The notes under the pieces were generated by a model. It was given only the letters and a program-made list of their open reading frames with translations, was not told the origin of the DNA and did no database searches. 64,000 bases of DNA, taken from assembly GCA_030431675.1 (NCBI GenBank), contig JAUIIV010000002.1, forward strand, positions 1 to 64,000, read 5' to 3'. This DNA is from Gammaproteobacteria bacterium. GTDB lineage: Bacteria > Pseudomonadota > Gammaproteobacteria > UBA6186 > Azoamicaceae. Positions 27,220-35,334 of this stretch are shown here, piece by piece (within the stretch, counting starts at the first letter, position 1; each line of letters opens with the position of its first letter). The translations under genes were made by a program, and so were the position numbers.

Positions 27220-27651
27220 TCATTCAGAGACAAACTCATTTTCACGAATTCCATATTTGATAGTCTCCTCTATCTCTTTTACTCTTTTTTCTAAGTTTTC
27301 AAACTCTATTATTCTTACCTCAGTCGCCAATGTATCCATAAGGCATTTTGCAACTGTAGGAGCTATCCCCCCGTTTGAAAGCAGTTTTAATATTTGTTTT
27401 GCCTTTGCAACTTGGGTACCAGAATTAATATTAATATCTATCGGTTCATCTCTAGGCTTTGCTGGAAGTACTCTCTCTAAAATTAATCTCAACATAGGCT
27501 CATTTCCATCCATCGCCATATCTATAGCCTTTCCTATTAGTTGATCGCTTACTGGCTCAATTAAATCTCTATATATGGTCCTACGATCTTTCACTCCTTT
27601 GGGCCTCCCTTTAGGATTACCACTTCTCCCCTTGGTAAATGCCATAGTCAT
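27220..27651 (-). CDS. DUF5681-domain protein
   Basis: 143 residues from the ATG at 27651, which has AGGAG 6 bases upstream; a longer reading would extend into the RepA-like gene and is less likely. It begins with FTKGRSGNPKGRPKGVKDRR, the DUF5681 signature seen next to phage packaging and replication genes. A helical region follows (PMLRLILERVLPAKPRDEPI). DUF5681 proteins are thought to bind DNA or act near small terminases, though no activity is established. It suggests phage-derived DNA handling in this element. Confidence 0.7.
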   Translation of the reverse strand: MTMAFTKGRSGNPKGRPKGVKDRRTIYRDLIEPVSDQLIGKAIDMAMDGNEPMLRLILERVLPAKPRDEPIDININSGTQVAKAKQILKLLSNGGIAPTVAKCLMDTLATEVRIIEFENLEKRVKEIEETIKYGIRENEFVSE

Positions 27652-27730
27652 TGTTCTCCTATTGATAATAACAATAAAATCTAGAATCAGGACCAAGATA
27701 CCCAAGGTACTCAAGCTATATTTGAGTATC

Positions 27731-28852
27731 TTAAGATATTGAACACCTTGGTAACTCCCACCACCACTTACCATTCCTTCTGTATGGATTAATTCCTAAC
27801 GGCCTCTTAGCTCTATTAAGGGTCGATTTAGAAATTCCAGCTCCCATAGCATTATCAAACACTTCTTCTGCATGCATTGGGCCATTAGCTAATAAACCTT
27901 TTAAAAAATCTTTAGCCTCATCCAGGGCAGACTTTCCAGTATCGCTATGTAATTCATGATTTAATAATGCTATTGCAGGACCAGTTGTTTTATCACCCCA
28001 TGTTATTTTTGAAGCAAATAGTCCATCATATCCTGGAATCTCTACTTGAGAAATATTATAAAAATAGCCACCCCCATCTTCTGAGATATTAGATTTAGCT
28101 CTTGCCATGACATACGTAACCTCGCCGTCAGCACCATGTTGTTTAGAAGTAACTAAAACCATTCTAGCCATAGCTCCAAAAGCAAGAGAACCTGTAACAC
28201 GCTCTAGTGGGTTGCTACCAGCAGTTCCCTTTGTAAAATGAGTGATCCCTATAATTGCAATTCCATAGTTTTTACCTAAATCCACTAGTGGCTGGAGAGC
28301 TAATCTCACGTCTGTATTTTTATGACTATCTCTACTTACCACGTTAGCTATGGGGTCGATAATGATCAATTTAACATCACCTATTTCTTCAATTTTCCTC
28401 AACAACGTATGGATATCACTGGAAGGGTTAAAGCTTCTAGTTTTGCCGTCCTCGCATACACCGCTTATAAAATAGATTTTATCTTTAATCGCTCCCATCG
28501 CAATGAGCCTAGGTAACAAGGTATCTCTACAGTCATCTTCACCTGACCAAATAAGTACACTACCAATAGGTGATTGAGTATCATCAGGCCAATTCTTACC
28601 AGCTGATACAGTTGCGGCGATTTTAAGACTTAATGTAGTTTTACCTGTGCCCGCAGTCCCAGCTAAAATTATCAATTTTCCTAAAGGTATATATTCATGC
28701 CATAGCCAATTAATCTTTTCAGGGTTCAACATGCTCATTGGTACCGCATCTACTATTACTTTACTATATGTACTATTACATTGTTTCACTATATAATTCC
28801 TTTGTATCTTCTCTGTACATTGCTTATGACGAAGGTTTTGTACATGGTTCAA
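27731..28852 (-). CDS. RepA-like hexameric helicase / AAA ATPase
   Basis: 373 residues. Walker A LAGTAGTGKTTLSLKIA (~63-79), Walker B-like LIIIDPIANVV (~158), then a GITHFTKGTAGSNPLERVTG-type motif typical of RepA/DnaB-fold (AAA_25) proteins of plasmids and integrated elements. The C-terminal ~70 residues look like a small winged-helix (LNRAKRPLGINPYRRNGKWWW). It most likely unwinds the origin of the element during excised replication. A start at codon 40 is possible. A hairpin (TACTCAA/TTGAGTA, 27708-27728) lies after the stop. Confidence 0.78.
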   Translation of the reverse strand: MNHVQNLRHKQCTEKIQRNYIVKQCNSTYSKVIVDAVPMSMLNPEKINWLWHEYIPLGKLIILAGTAGTGKTTLSLKIAATVSAGKNWPDDTQSPIGSVLIWSGEDDCRDTLLPRLIAMGAIKDKIYFISGVCEDGKTRSFNPSSDIHTLLRKIEEIGDVKLIIIDPIANVVSRDSHKNTDVRLALQPLVDLGKNYGIAIIGITHFTKGTAGSNPLERVTGSLAFGAMARMVLVTSKQHGADGEVTYVMARAKSNISEDGGGYFYNISQVEIPGYDGLFASKITWGDKTTGPAIALLNHELHSDTGKSALDEAKDFLKGLLANGPMHAEEVFDNAMGAGISKSTLNRAKRPLGINPYRRNGKWWWELPRCSIS

Positions 28853-28899
28853 TAATTAAATCTGGCTGCCCCTGAAATCGGGGCAACAGGATATGAATA

Positions 28900-29097
28900 T
28901 TACTTTTTTCCTTTATTTAAAGATTCCTCCCTAGACTCAAGCCAGTCGAGTATTTCACTCTCAAACCATACAACGGCTCTTTTGCCTACTCTTCTCCTAG
29001 ATGGAAATAACCCTTCTTTCTCTAACCGATAAATAGTTGCAGATGACATTGCTACCATTTTCACTACATCGTTGCGCTTAATACATTTCTTAGCCAT
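28900..29097 (-). CDS. AlpA-like excisionase/transcriptional regulator
   Basis: 65 residues from the ATG at 29097, which follows GGAGATGTA; an upstream extension to 29133 has no RBS. The fold is a MerR-like winged helix: CIKRNDVVKMVAMSSATIYR, EKEGLFPSRRRVGKRAV, WFESEILDWLESREE. AlpA/Cox-type proteins of P4-like elements turn on integrase or assist excision. It sits upstream of the RepA-like gene, the usual order in such elements. Confidence 0.82.
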   Translation of the reverse strand: MAKKCIKRNDVVKMVAMSSATIYRLEKEGLFPSRRRVGKRAVVWFESEILDWLESREESLNKGKK

Positions 29098-29234
29098 TAC
29101 ATCTCCAAAACGTGATCTCATATGCAACAACATAGAATATTCTGAATAGATAAAATAAGGACATAATTGACATTAGAAAGCATACCGAAAAGTAGACTTG
29201 CCAGCTTAAATAGGGGCAATAGGAAGAGCTATAA

Positions 29235-30074
29235 TTAAAGCCGATAGTTACATGCTCTAATAACTCTTTGGACACGCTTTGCTAAAGCAAGCTCTGAATG
29301 GAATGAAATATCGAATAACATGCAGCACTCCATAATAAACGTAAAAAACTTACCTCGAGTGGAATGTATATTACTGTAATAGCAGGTTGCTTTAAGCCCT
29401 GTAGCTTGAGTAAATACAATTGATAACTCCCTTATTAGGGCATTAAATTCAGCATCACCGATAGGGCCAGATCTTGCAGGCAACATATTTTCTGCAGCAT
29501 GCTCAGCACGATGGGCTATGAGGCTTGCTACATCTGTCGCAACCATCAGGTAATCTTTGATGTATAATTCACCTTGTTTTGGTTTAGTCACAAGCAGCCT
29601 AATTATAGAACCTAAAGAGCTTTTTAGTTCCTTTATTTTTTCTAGCCAATTCGCTTCGTATGCAATTGTCCCATCAAGGCCTGAGATTTTATAAAGAATG
29701 TCTGAAACAATCATGTCAACGGCCAAATTATATTTTTTGATAATTTCAATTATTTCAGATGCTTGATCAAATATTGATGACCCCATAGAGCTTAGTGGGC
29801 TGAGATATGTTACAAATTCATTTGAGGCTTCAAAGACCAAAATTAGATTAGCCTTTAACTCCTCCCCTCTTGGTTTGCATTTAAGGCTTCTCATGCTTTG
29901 CTGCTTATTCCATACTTTCCGTATCGCGCATAGGAGATCAAAATTTTGTTTCATGTTTGACTTGATCTCAAGGTTATTTATTAATTCGATATCATCATCT
30001 GACAAAGGAATCACAGGCAAAAATGTAAAAGGTATATAGTTTTTTACTGGATGGGTTAGGCTGCTGTTTGGCAT
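29235..30074 (-). CDS. Island protein of unknown function, divergent from the cyclase-like gene
   Basis: 279 residues from the ATG at 30074; the open frame extends to 30212 but would overlap the divergent gene. It is soluble and largely helical, with a Cys-rich C-terminal stretch (KATCYYSNIHSTRGKFFTFI, then MECCMLFD). A possible sensor helix pair (IFDQASEIIEIIKKYNLAVD) is seen. No family is recognised. The 71-bp gap to the divergent gene at 30146 is short enough for a shared control region. If the cyclase-like protein makes a signal, this is the nearest candidate partner, but that is only positional. Confidence 0.5.
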   Translation of the reverse strand: MPNSSLTHPVKNYIPFTFLPVIPLSDDDIELINNLEIKSNMKQNFDLLCAIRKVWNKQQSMRSLKCKPRGEELKANLILVFEASNEFVTYLSPLSSMGSSIFDQASEIIEIIKKYNLAVDMIVSDILYKISGLDGTIAYEANWLEKIKELKSSLGSIIRLLVTKPKQGELYIKDYLMVATDVASLIAHRAEHAAENMLPARSGPIGDAEFNALIRELSIVFTQATGLKATCYYSNIHSTRGKFFTFIMECCMLFDISFHSELALAKRVQRVIRACNYRL

Positions 30075-30145
30075 GAAGATACCCCGTAAGTATACAGTTT
30101 GAGCTATTATGACATAATATAAATTGACTTGTATTCGAGGAAAGA

Positions 30146-30976
30146 ATGGCCCTATTAAGCAATATAGTAAACTACCTACGTAGTACTTTACAGCGCCATC
30201 TAAGAACGACAACTAAGGAAACTGTTACAGATAGCGCGATTGAAAAGCAGTATATAATCTACCTGGATATAATAGGTTTTAAAGAATACCTACAGGATGT
30301 TAGCAGCAACCCCTCAAAGGAACAGAGTCTCATATCATTTTTCGAATATATAAAAGAGTCATACTTCCATAATGCTGAGGTAGAGGAAATCAACGAGCAA
30401 ACTTATTCGACTACTTTCGCTGGCACTATACTGTCAGATGCCATAGTAATTGGATACCCCTATAGCCTACATAAAACTAGAAATGTGCAAACAAACAAGC
30501 GAATACCAGAGAAGTTCAGATATGAAGAACCACACACTTTACAATCAATATTTAACACTTTTTATTCTTTCATAGCAGATATCTCTTCTAAAGCCTTATT
30601 AGACTTAGGGCTAATGGTAAGAGGATGCATTCATTATGCAGATACATATATTAAACCCCCTATAATTTTCGGTCCAGGCATAATTGAAGCATATAGATTT
30701 GAACAAGATCATGTAAGAATGCCTGCTGTATTCATACACCCAAAAATTCTAGAGAGGGAACAGGATAAAAATTTTATTGAAAACGATAATAAAGGATTTT
30801 TTAATAGGTACGAAGAATTATACTTTTTGGATCAGGAACATTTGATTACTGGCCAGAATGGAGAAGCTGTTAAAAAAATCATTGAGTCTGGACTTGAAGC
30901 TTCTACAGTGCATCACCATAAAGCTAAATGGCAATGGCTTTTAGACAGCACAGAAGGGAAGTTCCGTAGAAAATAA
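30146..30976 (+). CDS. Nucleotide-cyclase-like protein
   Basis: 276 residues. After a basic N-terminus comes YIIYLDIIGFKEYLQ (D41), then FAGTILSDAIVIGYP (D98), GLMVRGCIHYADTYI (~155-169) and IIFGPGIIEAYRFEQ (~173-187). This is the cyclase-homology fold pattern with both metal-binding Asp positions, as in the family of stand-alone YxxxDILGFK proteins that are related to the pyrimidine cyclases of Pycsar defence. Active-site residues that choose the base cannot be read with certainty. No Pycsar-type effector (TM or TIR protein with a cyclic nucleotide domain) is next to it. It is the rightmost gene of the island. Confidence 0.6.
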   Translation: MALLSNIVNYLRSTLQRHLRTTTKETVTDSAIEKQYIIYLDIIGFKEYLQDVSSNPSKEQSLISFFEYIKESYFHNAEVEEINEQTYSTTFAGTILSDAIVIGYPYSLHKTRNVQTNKRIPEKFRYEEPHTLQSIFNTFYSFIADISSKALLDLGLMVRGCIHYADTYIKPPIIFGPGIIEAYRFEQDHVRMPAVFIHPKILEREQDKNFIENDNKGFFNRYEELYFLDQEHLITGQNGEAVKKIIESGLEASTVHHHKAKWQWLLDSTEGKFRRK

Positions 30977-30977
30977 T

Positions 30978-30998
30978 ATGGTCCCCATACGGTCCCTG
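30978..30998. promoter_or_regulatory. Putative integrase arm-type sites, right
   Basis: ATGGTCCCCA (30978-30987) followed by CGGTCCCTG (30990-30998). The first box is identical to the left-end box at 21571-21580 and the second matches GGTCCCTG at 21562-21569, with the order of the two reversed relative to the left end. The gap to the right attachment site is about 75 bp. Confidence 0.55.
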
Positions 30999-31067
30999 TG
31001 TTGATTTTATGCTTTCCCCGCTAAACTCTAGTAACACATAAAACCCAATAACTACAAGGCTTTTAAC

Positions 31068-31144
31068 TGGTCGGGACGGCAGGATTTGAACCTGCGACCA
31101 CATGCACCCCATGCATGTACGCTACCAGACTGCGCTACGCCCCG
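31068..31144 (-). tRNA. tRNA-Pro(GGG)
   Basis: 77 bases including encoded CCA. The acceptor stem CGGGGCG pairs with CGTCCCG (one G-U), the anticodon loop is ATGGGGT with anticodon GGG, and the T loop is GTTCAAATC. The 3' half is the right attachment site of the 9.7-kb element, so the full gene is rebuilt at this junction. The CCA at its 3' end comes from the element side. Confidence 0.95.
31071..31115. repeat. Right attachment site within tRNA-Pro
   Basis: Forty-five bases identical to 21388-21432. Crossover may occur anywhere inside; the shared sequence starts at the anticodon loop and ends at the discriminator base. Beyond the repeat the two ends differ at once (TGG here against TGA at the left). 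Confidence 0.92.
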
Positions 31145-31160
31145 CTAGTAAAGAGCGGGT

Positions 31161-31166
31161 AGTATA
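31161..31166 (-). promoter_or_regulatory. -10 element of the tRNA-Pro promoter
   Basis: Reading the minus strand, TATACT is followed by ACCCGCTC, a GC-rich discriminator of the kind under stringent control of stable-RNA promoters. It is 16 bases before the tRNA 5' end. No good -35 is visible at 17 bp (TTGCGA is at about 19). Confidence 0.45.
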
Positions 31167-31419
31167 TCACAACTTAACCAAGCATTCGCAAGGGTGGTTT
31201 GTGCTCTCCTAGATGCCTAAAAACAATCTGCTATTACCAACACCAGTCTTCCTCAGCAAGGGTATCGGCAATTTGATTATCATTATATAGTTTATACAGT
31301 GGCACTAACAGCTGATTTATATATTAGTAATCACAAGATTGTTTACTCTGTTTGGCTAAAACCTGTGCCTTTCTTAACACCAGCAGTCCCTCTGCAAGAT
31401 TTTAAGATATATGCTGGTA

Positions 31420-33384
31420 TTACATTTTACAATGACTGTTAAAATCACGAGTATCATTTGCACCATCTTCACCTGACTGCATATCACTATCAGTTGTACT
31501 GTTTAATTGCAAAGAATGAAGTCTTGCCTGTGGTAAAATACAGGCATTTGGCTTCTGCATTGGGCTTGTTGCTGGACTTGTTTCACGACTTGCTGCGGGA
31601 CTTGATTCATTGCTACCAAAACATGAAGCGCTGCTATAACTGCCTACTGAAGGAGAATTCTGCGGTAGTACTGCACGCGGTGCCCACTTAGTCACTCTAC
31701 GACCTGCCATATCAGATCTTTCTGGCAGTTCAGCACCACTATTTCCAGAGCTCAAGCTCAAACAAGGCATACCGTCTACTAAATAACTGTCCGTACTTGT
31801 ATAAGCTGGCGATGTATTTCTGCTGGTAGCAGCTGAACTAGCTTCCTCGTTACTACTATGTGCAGATAATTGGCTATTTGTCTCCTGTAAGATGCGACAT
31901 AACATAACCTGAAAAGCTTTTGCGTCCAGAACATGCAACTCTTCCCCTTCTCTACCTGAGTCTAAAGTACATATGGATGAACTAAATGTCTCGAATAATA
32001 ATTGCAAATTTTTTATATTTTCTTCTATGTCATCCAATGCAACAAAAGTAGCTTTTATCTGCCTATTATCAGGATAACAAGATACAAAGAAACACAACCT
32101 TGGGAGCTTTCTCCTTGCAACTAAGATAGAATAAGTAAATTGTATATCTCTACATAGCGTCTCTAAAGAAATACTATCCACACCCAGCAAGTTATAAAAG
32201 CGATGCATGTTTGCAAGCTGTTTTTTTTCAAACTCTGACAAATTTATAACACAGCTAAACCTTGCTATTTGCTTAACAGGAGTACCATCATAGCTATATG
32301 TAATACCCTCTAGAACATACTGCTTAGCATTACTACCACTAAACTTATCGGCTGAATACTTACCTTTAGGCATAAAGAAAAGCAAAGCTTCTTTTTTCTT
32401 TTTATCTTGCGCCTCAATCAATTCCACCTCAGGTCTATCAGTTGCAAGATAAGCGGTAATTTGTTCCTGTAAACCATCTCTTAAATATTGACTACCACCA
32501 CGCAAAGAAAATACTAATCCATTAGCATGTACAGCTTCGAGATCCTTAAAAAATTGTAATTGCGGCTCAACCTTACGCTGTAGTACATTCCATACCTGTG
32601 CCATTGTTTTTTCTTTTGCCCAGTATTTTACAGTAGTTGGCACTACAGCATGCTCAAATTTTGGATGTACAAATTTTACTTTGTCGCCTAAAAATTTAGC
32701 GACTGTACATTCAATTGAACTACATGTGCCGGTATATACAAAATATTCAGCATTTATACCTTGCTTAGCTAATAATCTATAGGCAGCTACTACTAATGCG
32801 CTTTCCTCACGCAAATGTAGTTGACAATTATCAAGTACCTTTTGGTCATATGTTAATGTATTATCGAGTGTATCTGGCTCATATTTCTGTTTGTAAACAC
32901 GGCTTAAAAAGGCATCGGTTTCCTTTGCAAAAACTTCATTTGCATCTGTGTAATCCACGTATGGAGAGCACAAAAGCCATCTTGCTAGTTCTTCCCTAGC
33001 TTTCGTATACTCTGGAGTTTCCAAAATAGAATACCACTGCATAATTTCAGCTTTACTAAAAAAACGCAGGAGTATTTCTTTATTATTCTTTATCCATTCA
33101 TCAGCTACATCGTATGCTTTTTTTGTTGCACTATAACTATCAAGAGTACTATCGGCTAACTCATAACTGTATCTATATAAAATACCAGTTAATAAAACAA
33201 AAACTTTGCCAACACGACTATCCAAGTCGTGGAGCAAGGCATGTAATTTTTCTCCCTCATGCGAAGGCTGCCCAAGACAAATAGGTAAAATTGCCACTTT
33301 TTCATTACGTGGAATTTGGTTATTAGTGACCCGCCAATATTTTTCCTTTTCTTTCACGCTGCCTGTAGACGATCTTCCTGACAT
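31420..33384 (-). CDS. Cyclodipeptide-synthase-like N-terminal region fused to an unknown C-terminal half
   Basis: 654 residues, no signal peptide. Residues ~28-235 have the order of motifs I know from tRNA-dependent cyclodipeptide synthases (XYP type): ILPICLGQPSHEGEKL (compare SxGQPYHEG), VFVLLTGILYRY, AYDVADEWIKNN, MQWYSILETPEYTKAREEL, HLREESALVVAAYRLL (E194) and AEYFVYTGT (Y217). The catalytic Ser position reads Cys (C36), the Tyr before the EE pair reads His (H190), and the YP pair reads YT. Such enzymes use two aminoacyl-tRNAs. The C-terminal ~400 residues are unassigned, with a Ser-rich tail. Whether it is active is open; a divergent effector is possible. Confidence 0.48.
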   Translation of the reverse strand: MSGRSSTGSVKEKEKYWRVTNNQIPRNEKVAILPICLGQPSHEGEKLHALLHDLDSRVGKVFVLLTGILYRYSYELADSTLDSYSATKKAYDVADEWIKNNKEILLRFFSKAEIMQWYSILETPEYTKAREELARWLLCSPYVDYTDANEVFAKETDAFLSRVYKQKYEPDTLDNTLTYDQKVLDNCQLHLREESALVVAAYRLLAKQGINAEYFVYTGTCSSIECTVAKFLGDKVKFVHPKFEHAVVPTTVKYWAKEKTMAQVWNVLQRKVEPQLQFFKDLEAVHANGLVFSLRGGSQYLRDGLQEQITAYLATDRPEVELIEAQDKKKKEALLFFMPKGKYSADKFSGSNAKQYVLEGITYSYDGTPVKQIARFSCVINLSEFEKKQLANMHRFYNLLGVDSISLETLCRDIQFTYSILVARRKLPRLCFFVSCYPDNRQIKATFVALDDIEENIKNLQLLFETFSSSICTLDSGREGEELHVLDAKAFQVMLCRILQETNSQLSAHSSNEEASSAATSRNTSPAYTSTDSYLVDGMPCLSLSSGNSGAELPERSDMAGRRVTKWAPRAVLPQNSPSVGSYSSASCFGSNESSPAASRETSPATSPMQKPNACILPQARLHSLQLNSTTDSDMQSGEDGANDTRDFNSHCKM

Positions 33385-33604
33385 AGATGTACTTCTTGTA
33401 AGAAAAAATTTTAATAAACATTCAATTTCAGCCGCACTCGCATTTTAAACACATAAAATATATGTAATCAACTGATATATCTCCTTATTTTCATTAGAAC
33501 CAATAATAATAGCCTAGGTATTTTATACGGTAGTGAAACTAACAAAACACTTATAATGTATACCTGACATTAAAATTATACTCGAAATGGATTAGGGAGT
33601 TATT

Positions 33605-33814
33605 ATGATAAGTAGTTACGGCGAAAAGTTTCTAACTAGACTTTTTTTAAACAACTATAAGATAGAGAGCCAAATTCAAGCCTTAAGATATGAAGAGCGT
33701 GTAGAGATTGCCATAGATTTACAAGAGATGATCAAGCAACTTGTTGCCGGCATAAAAGATAAAAGTGGTCAGGAAATACATGGTCATATCTTAGATGACA
33801 ACAAAACTGGTTAA
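33605..33814 (+). CDS. Small hypothetical protein
   Basis: 69 residues, no signal peptide. Helical N-terminal part (LRYEERVEIAIDLQEMIKQL) and a polar tail ending DDNKTG. An RBS-like GGGAG lies ~8 bases upstream of the ATG. It is followed by a 154-residue unknown in the same direction. No family is recognised; it may be a small regulator or part of a pair. Confidence 0.45.
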   Translation: MISSYGEKFLTRLFLNNYKIESQIQALRYEERVEIAIDLQEMIKQLVAGIKDKSGQEIHGHILDDNKTG

Positions 33815-33857
33815 ATACCTGATATAGAATTTTTAGATTGAGCCTTAGGAAGTATCA

Positions 33858-34322
33858 ATGAAAGTATTAGTGATTAATTTCTCAACAGAACTTAGTAGAC
33901 TTGACTACTCAAAACAAGAAGACTCTCATTTTAGTGATTCTCCTAAGAAATTTGCAGAATTTAATATGTGGAACATAACAGAGCAAGGCTTCCCTAAAAG
34001 CTTGCCAAGCTCTTATATGGGTTTTTACGATAAAGATACATTAGCAAACTTTATTGCGGACAATACTGAGTTATATTCACAGATATTAAATCATGACGCA
34101 ATTGTCATACAAGGTGACTGGACTAGACTAGATGAGCAAGTCGGGTCAATGACAATGTTATATATAATTTATATTACCAAGTGGCTACTATCAAAAAAAC
34201 TATCAATTTTAAAAAATCGTTCATACCATGAAAATGAAACATACGATATTGATATATTAGAGTCTGGCAAATTTTTCCATTACCTAGCAGATGGAAGCCA
34301 TAGAACTCAATCTCCACATTAA
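33858..34322 (+). CDS. Hypothetical protein, function unknown
   Basis: 154 residues. It opens with a beta strand (MKVLVINFSTEL), has a second strand AIVIQGDWTRLDEQVG near 109-122 and a hydrophobic helix MTMLYIIYITKWLLS. The strand-then-Gly arrangement recalls the N-terminal half of a Rossmann-type glycosyl or pyruvyl transferase that has lost its C-terminal half, but this is weak. It lies 43 bp after the small gene and upstream of the LuxR-type regulator. Confidence 0.45.
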   Translation: MKVLVINFSTELSRLDYSKQEDSHFSDSPKKFAEFNMWNITEQGFPKSLPSSYMGFYDKDTLANFIADNTELYSQILNHDAIVIQGDWTRLDEQVGSMTMLYIIYITKWLLSKKLSILKNRSYHENETYDIDILESGKFFHYLADGSHRTQSPH

Positions 34323-34353
34323 AACTAATTAACTTGCCTTTAAGATATAAATT

Positions 34354-34369
34354 GAGTTAACCTTAACTC
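34354..34369. promoter_or_regulatory. Palindrome upstream of the LuxR-type gene
   Basis: GAGTTAACCTTAACTC is a 7-2-7 perfect palindrome 35 bp before the GTG start at 34404. It could be an operator, perhaps autoregulatory, for the LuxR-type protein, or the end hairpin of the gene before it. It has no T-run. Its function is inferred. Confidence 0.4.
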
Positions 34370-34403
34370 GCTTTATGTTTTTTAGACAAGATGCTGTGTA
34401 CGA

Positions 34404-35240
34404 GTGAGTAAAGTTACCCAAGGTATGGAACAAATTTTATCTAAGAAAAGCTTTTCTGCTCAAACTTTTAGCAGCATGAATGAGCTTTTCAATAGTGCCC
34501 CTCGTAGACTTGAAATGACTGCGTTTGAGTACGCCCGTGTGTATGACGACGGCACTGCTAGTATTCTCTACTCACACCATGATATTGCGCATTATGTAAT
34601 TGAAAAGCAATTACATATAACTGCCCATGTGCCAGAAAAACTTATTGAAGATGAGTTTTGGTATTTGCCAGACTCAGATGGTCCTTATGTACGCGCTTTA
34701 CGTGAAATTAGTGAAATCTCTAGCTCTAATACGTTTGTAAACTATATTCGCCGTTACTTCGGTTTCTATGAAATGTATAGCTTTTGGCATAAAGAGGAAT
34801 GCTCTGTTGCAGCAAGTAAATTTATCAATATGAAAGAACAGCTCGAGCAATATTGCCAAATTTTTAGAGAATCAGCAGATGAACTTATTACTTCAGTTGA
34901 TCAAGACAGATTCACGCTTACTACTGCTATGCAACCTAACATCAGAGGTTTAGATTCTAAGAGAACTGATAAAGATATTAACCTGCATCTCTATTTACAA
35001 AAAGTAAAAGAAGAGCTGCTTAAGTTAAATGAGTATATTTTTCCCAAATTGAGCATGCAAGAAATAAAATGTGTTTGTTACTTATTTGAAGGTAAAACTG
35101 CAACAGATATTGCAGAGTTGCTCAATATTTCCAAACGTACAGTAGAAATGCACTTAAACTCCATAAAAACTAAGCTTAACTGCCAAAAGAAATCTGCTAT
35201 TATTGGTTCCCTTATGCTCCTAGCTCAAAAGCATCGATAG
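34404..35240 (+). CDS. LuxR-family transcriptional regulator
   Basis: 278 residues from GTG, or 271 from the ATG at 34425. The C-terminal GerE-type helix-turn-helix (~213-275) is complete: LSMQEIKCVCYLFEGKTATD, IAELLNISKRTVEMHLNSIK, KLNCQKKSAIIGSLM. The N-terminal ~190 residues are not a receiver domain or a recognisable autoinducer-binding domain; they hold WYLPDSDGPYVRALR and a Phe/Tyr-rich stretch (YIRRYFGFYEMYSFWHK). It may sense a small ligand. Targets are unknown; the neighbouring pilin is one candidate. Confidence 0.8.
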   Translation: MSKVTQGMEQILSKKSFSAQTFSSMNELFNSAPRRLEMTAFEYARVYDDGTASILYSHHDIAHYVIEKQLHITAHVPEKLIEDEFWYLPDSDGPYVRALREISEISSSNTFVNYIRRYFGFYEMYSFWHKEECSVAASKFINMKEQLEQYCQIFRESADELITSVDQDRFTLTTAMQPNIRGLDSKRTDKDINLHLYLQKVKEELLKLNEYIFPKLSMQEIKCVCYLFEGKTATDIAELLNISKRTVEMHLNSIKTKLNCQKKSAIIGSLMLLAQKHR

Positions 35241-35334
35241 AAGACATAGTAAAAAGTAATAAAACCCAAGCTTGGATTAATGGAGCTGGTAAAATAGTTA
35301 GGCAATGTCTCACAAGCATGCAATTTTATGAGTT

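Larger units (their letters stand above)
21388..31115. mobile_element. 9.7-kb integrative element in tRNA-Pro(GGG)
   Basis: Bounded by a perfect 45-bp direct repeat (21388-21432 and 31071-31115) that equals the 3' part of tRNA-Pro from the anticodon loop to the discriminator base. A P4-type integrase gene lies 177 bp from the left end. Inside are an XRE repressor, a secreted and a membrane protein, an HNH protein, a DUF5681 protein, a RepA-like ATPase, an AlpA-like regulator and unknowns. No capsid, tail, portal, large terminase or conjugation gene is seen. This fits a phage-satellite-like or small genomic island that needs a helper. Confidence 0.88.

Noticed and set aside
30146..30976. A complete Pycsar operon
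   Set aside because: Only a cyclase-like protein is seen; no effector with a cyclic-nucleotide-binding domain joined to TIR or membrane helices is next to it.
31145..31419. A gene between tRNA-Pro and the CDPS-like gene
   Set aside because: About 275 bp without a convincing open frame or RNA; it holds only the tRNA promoter.
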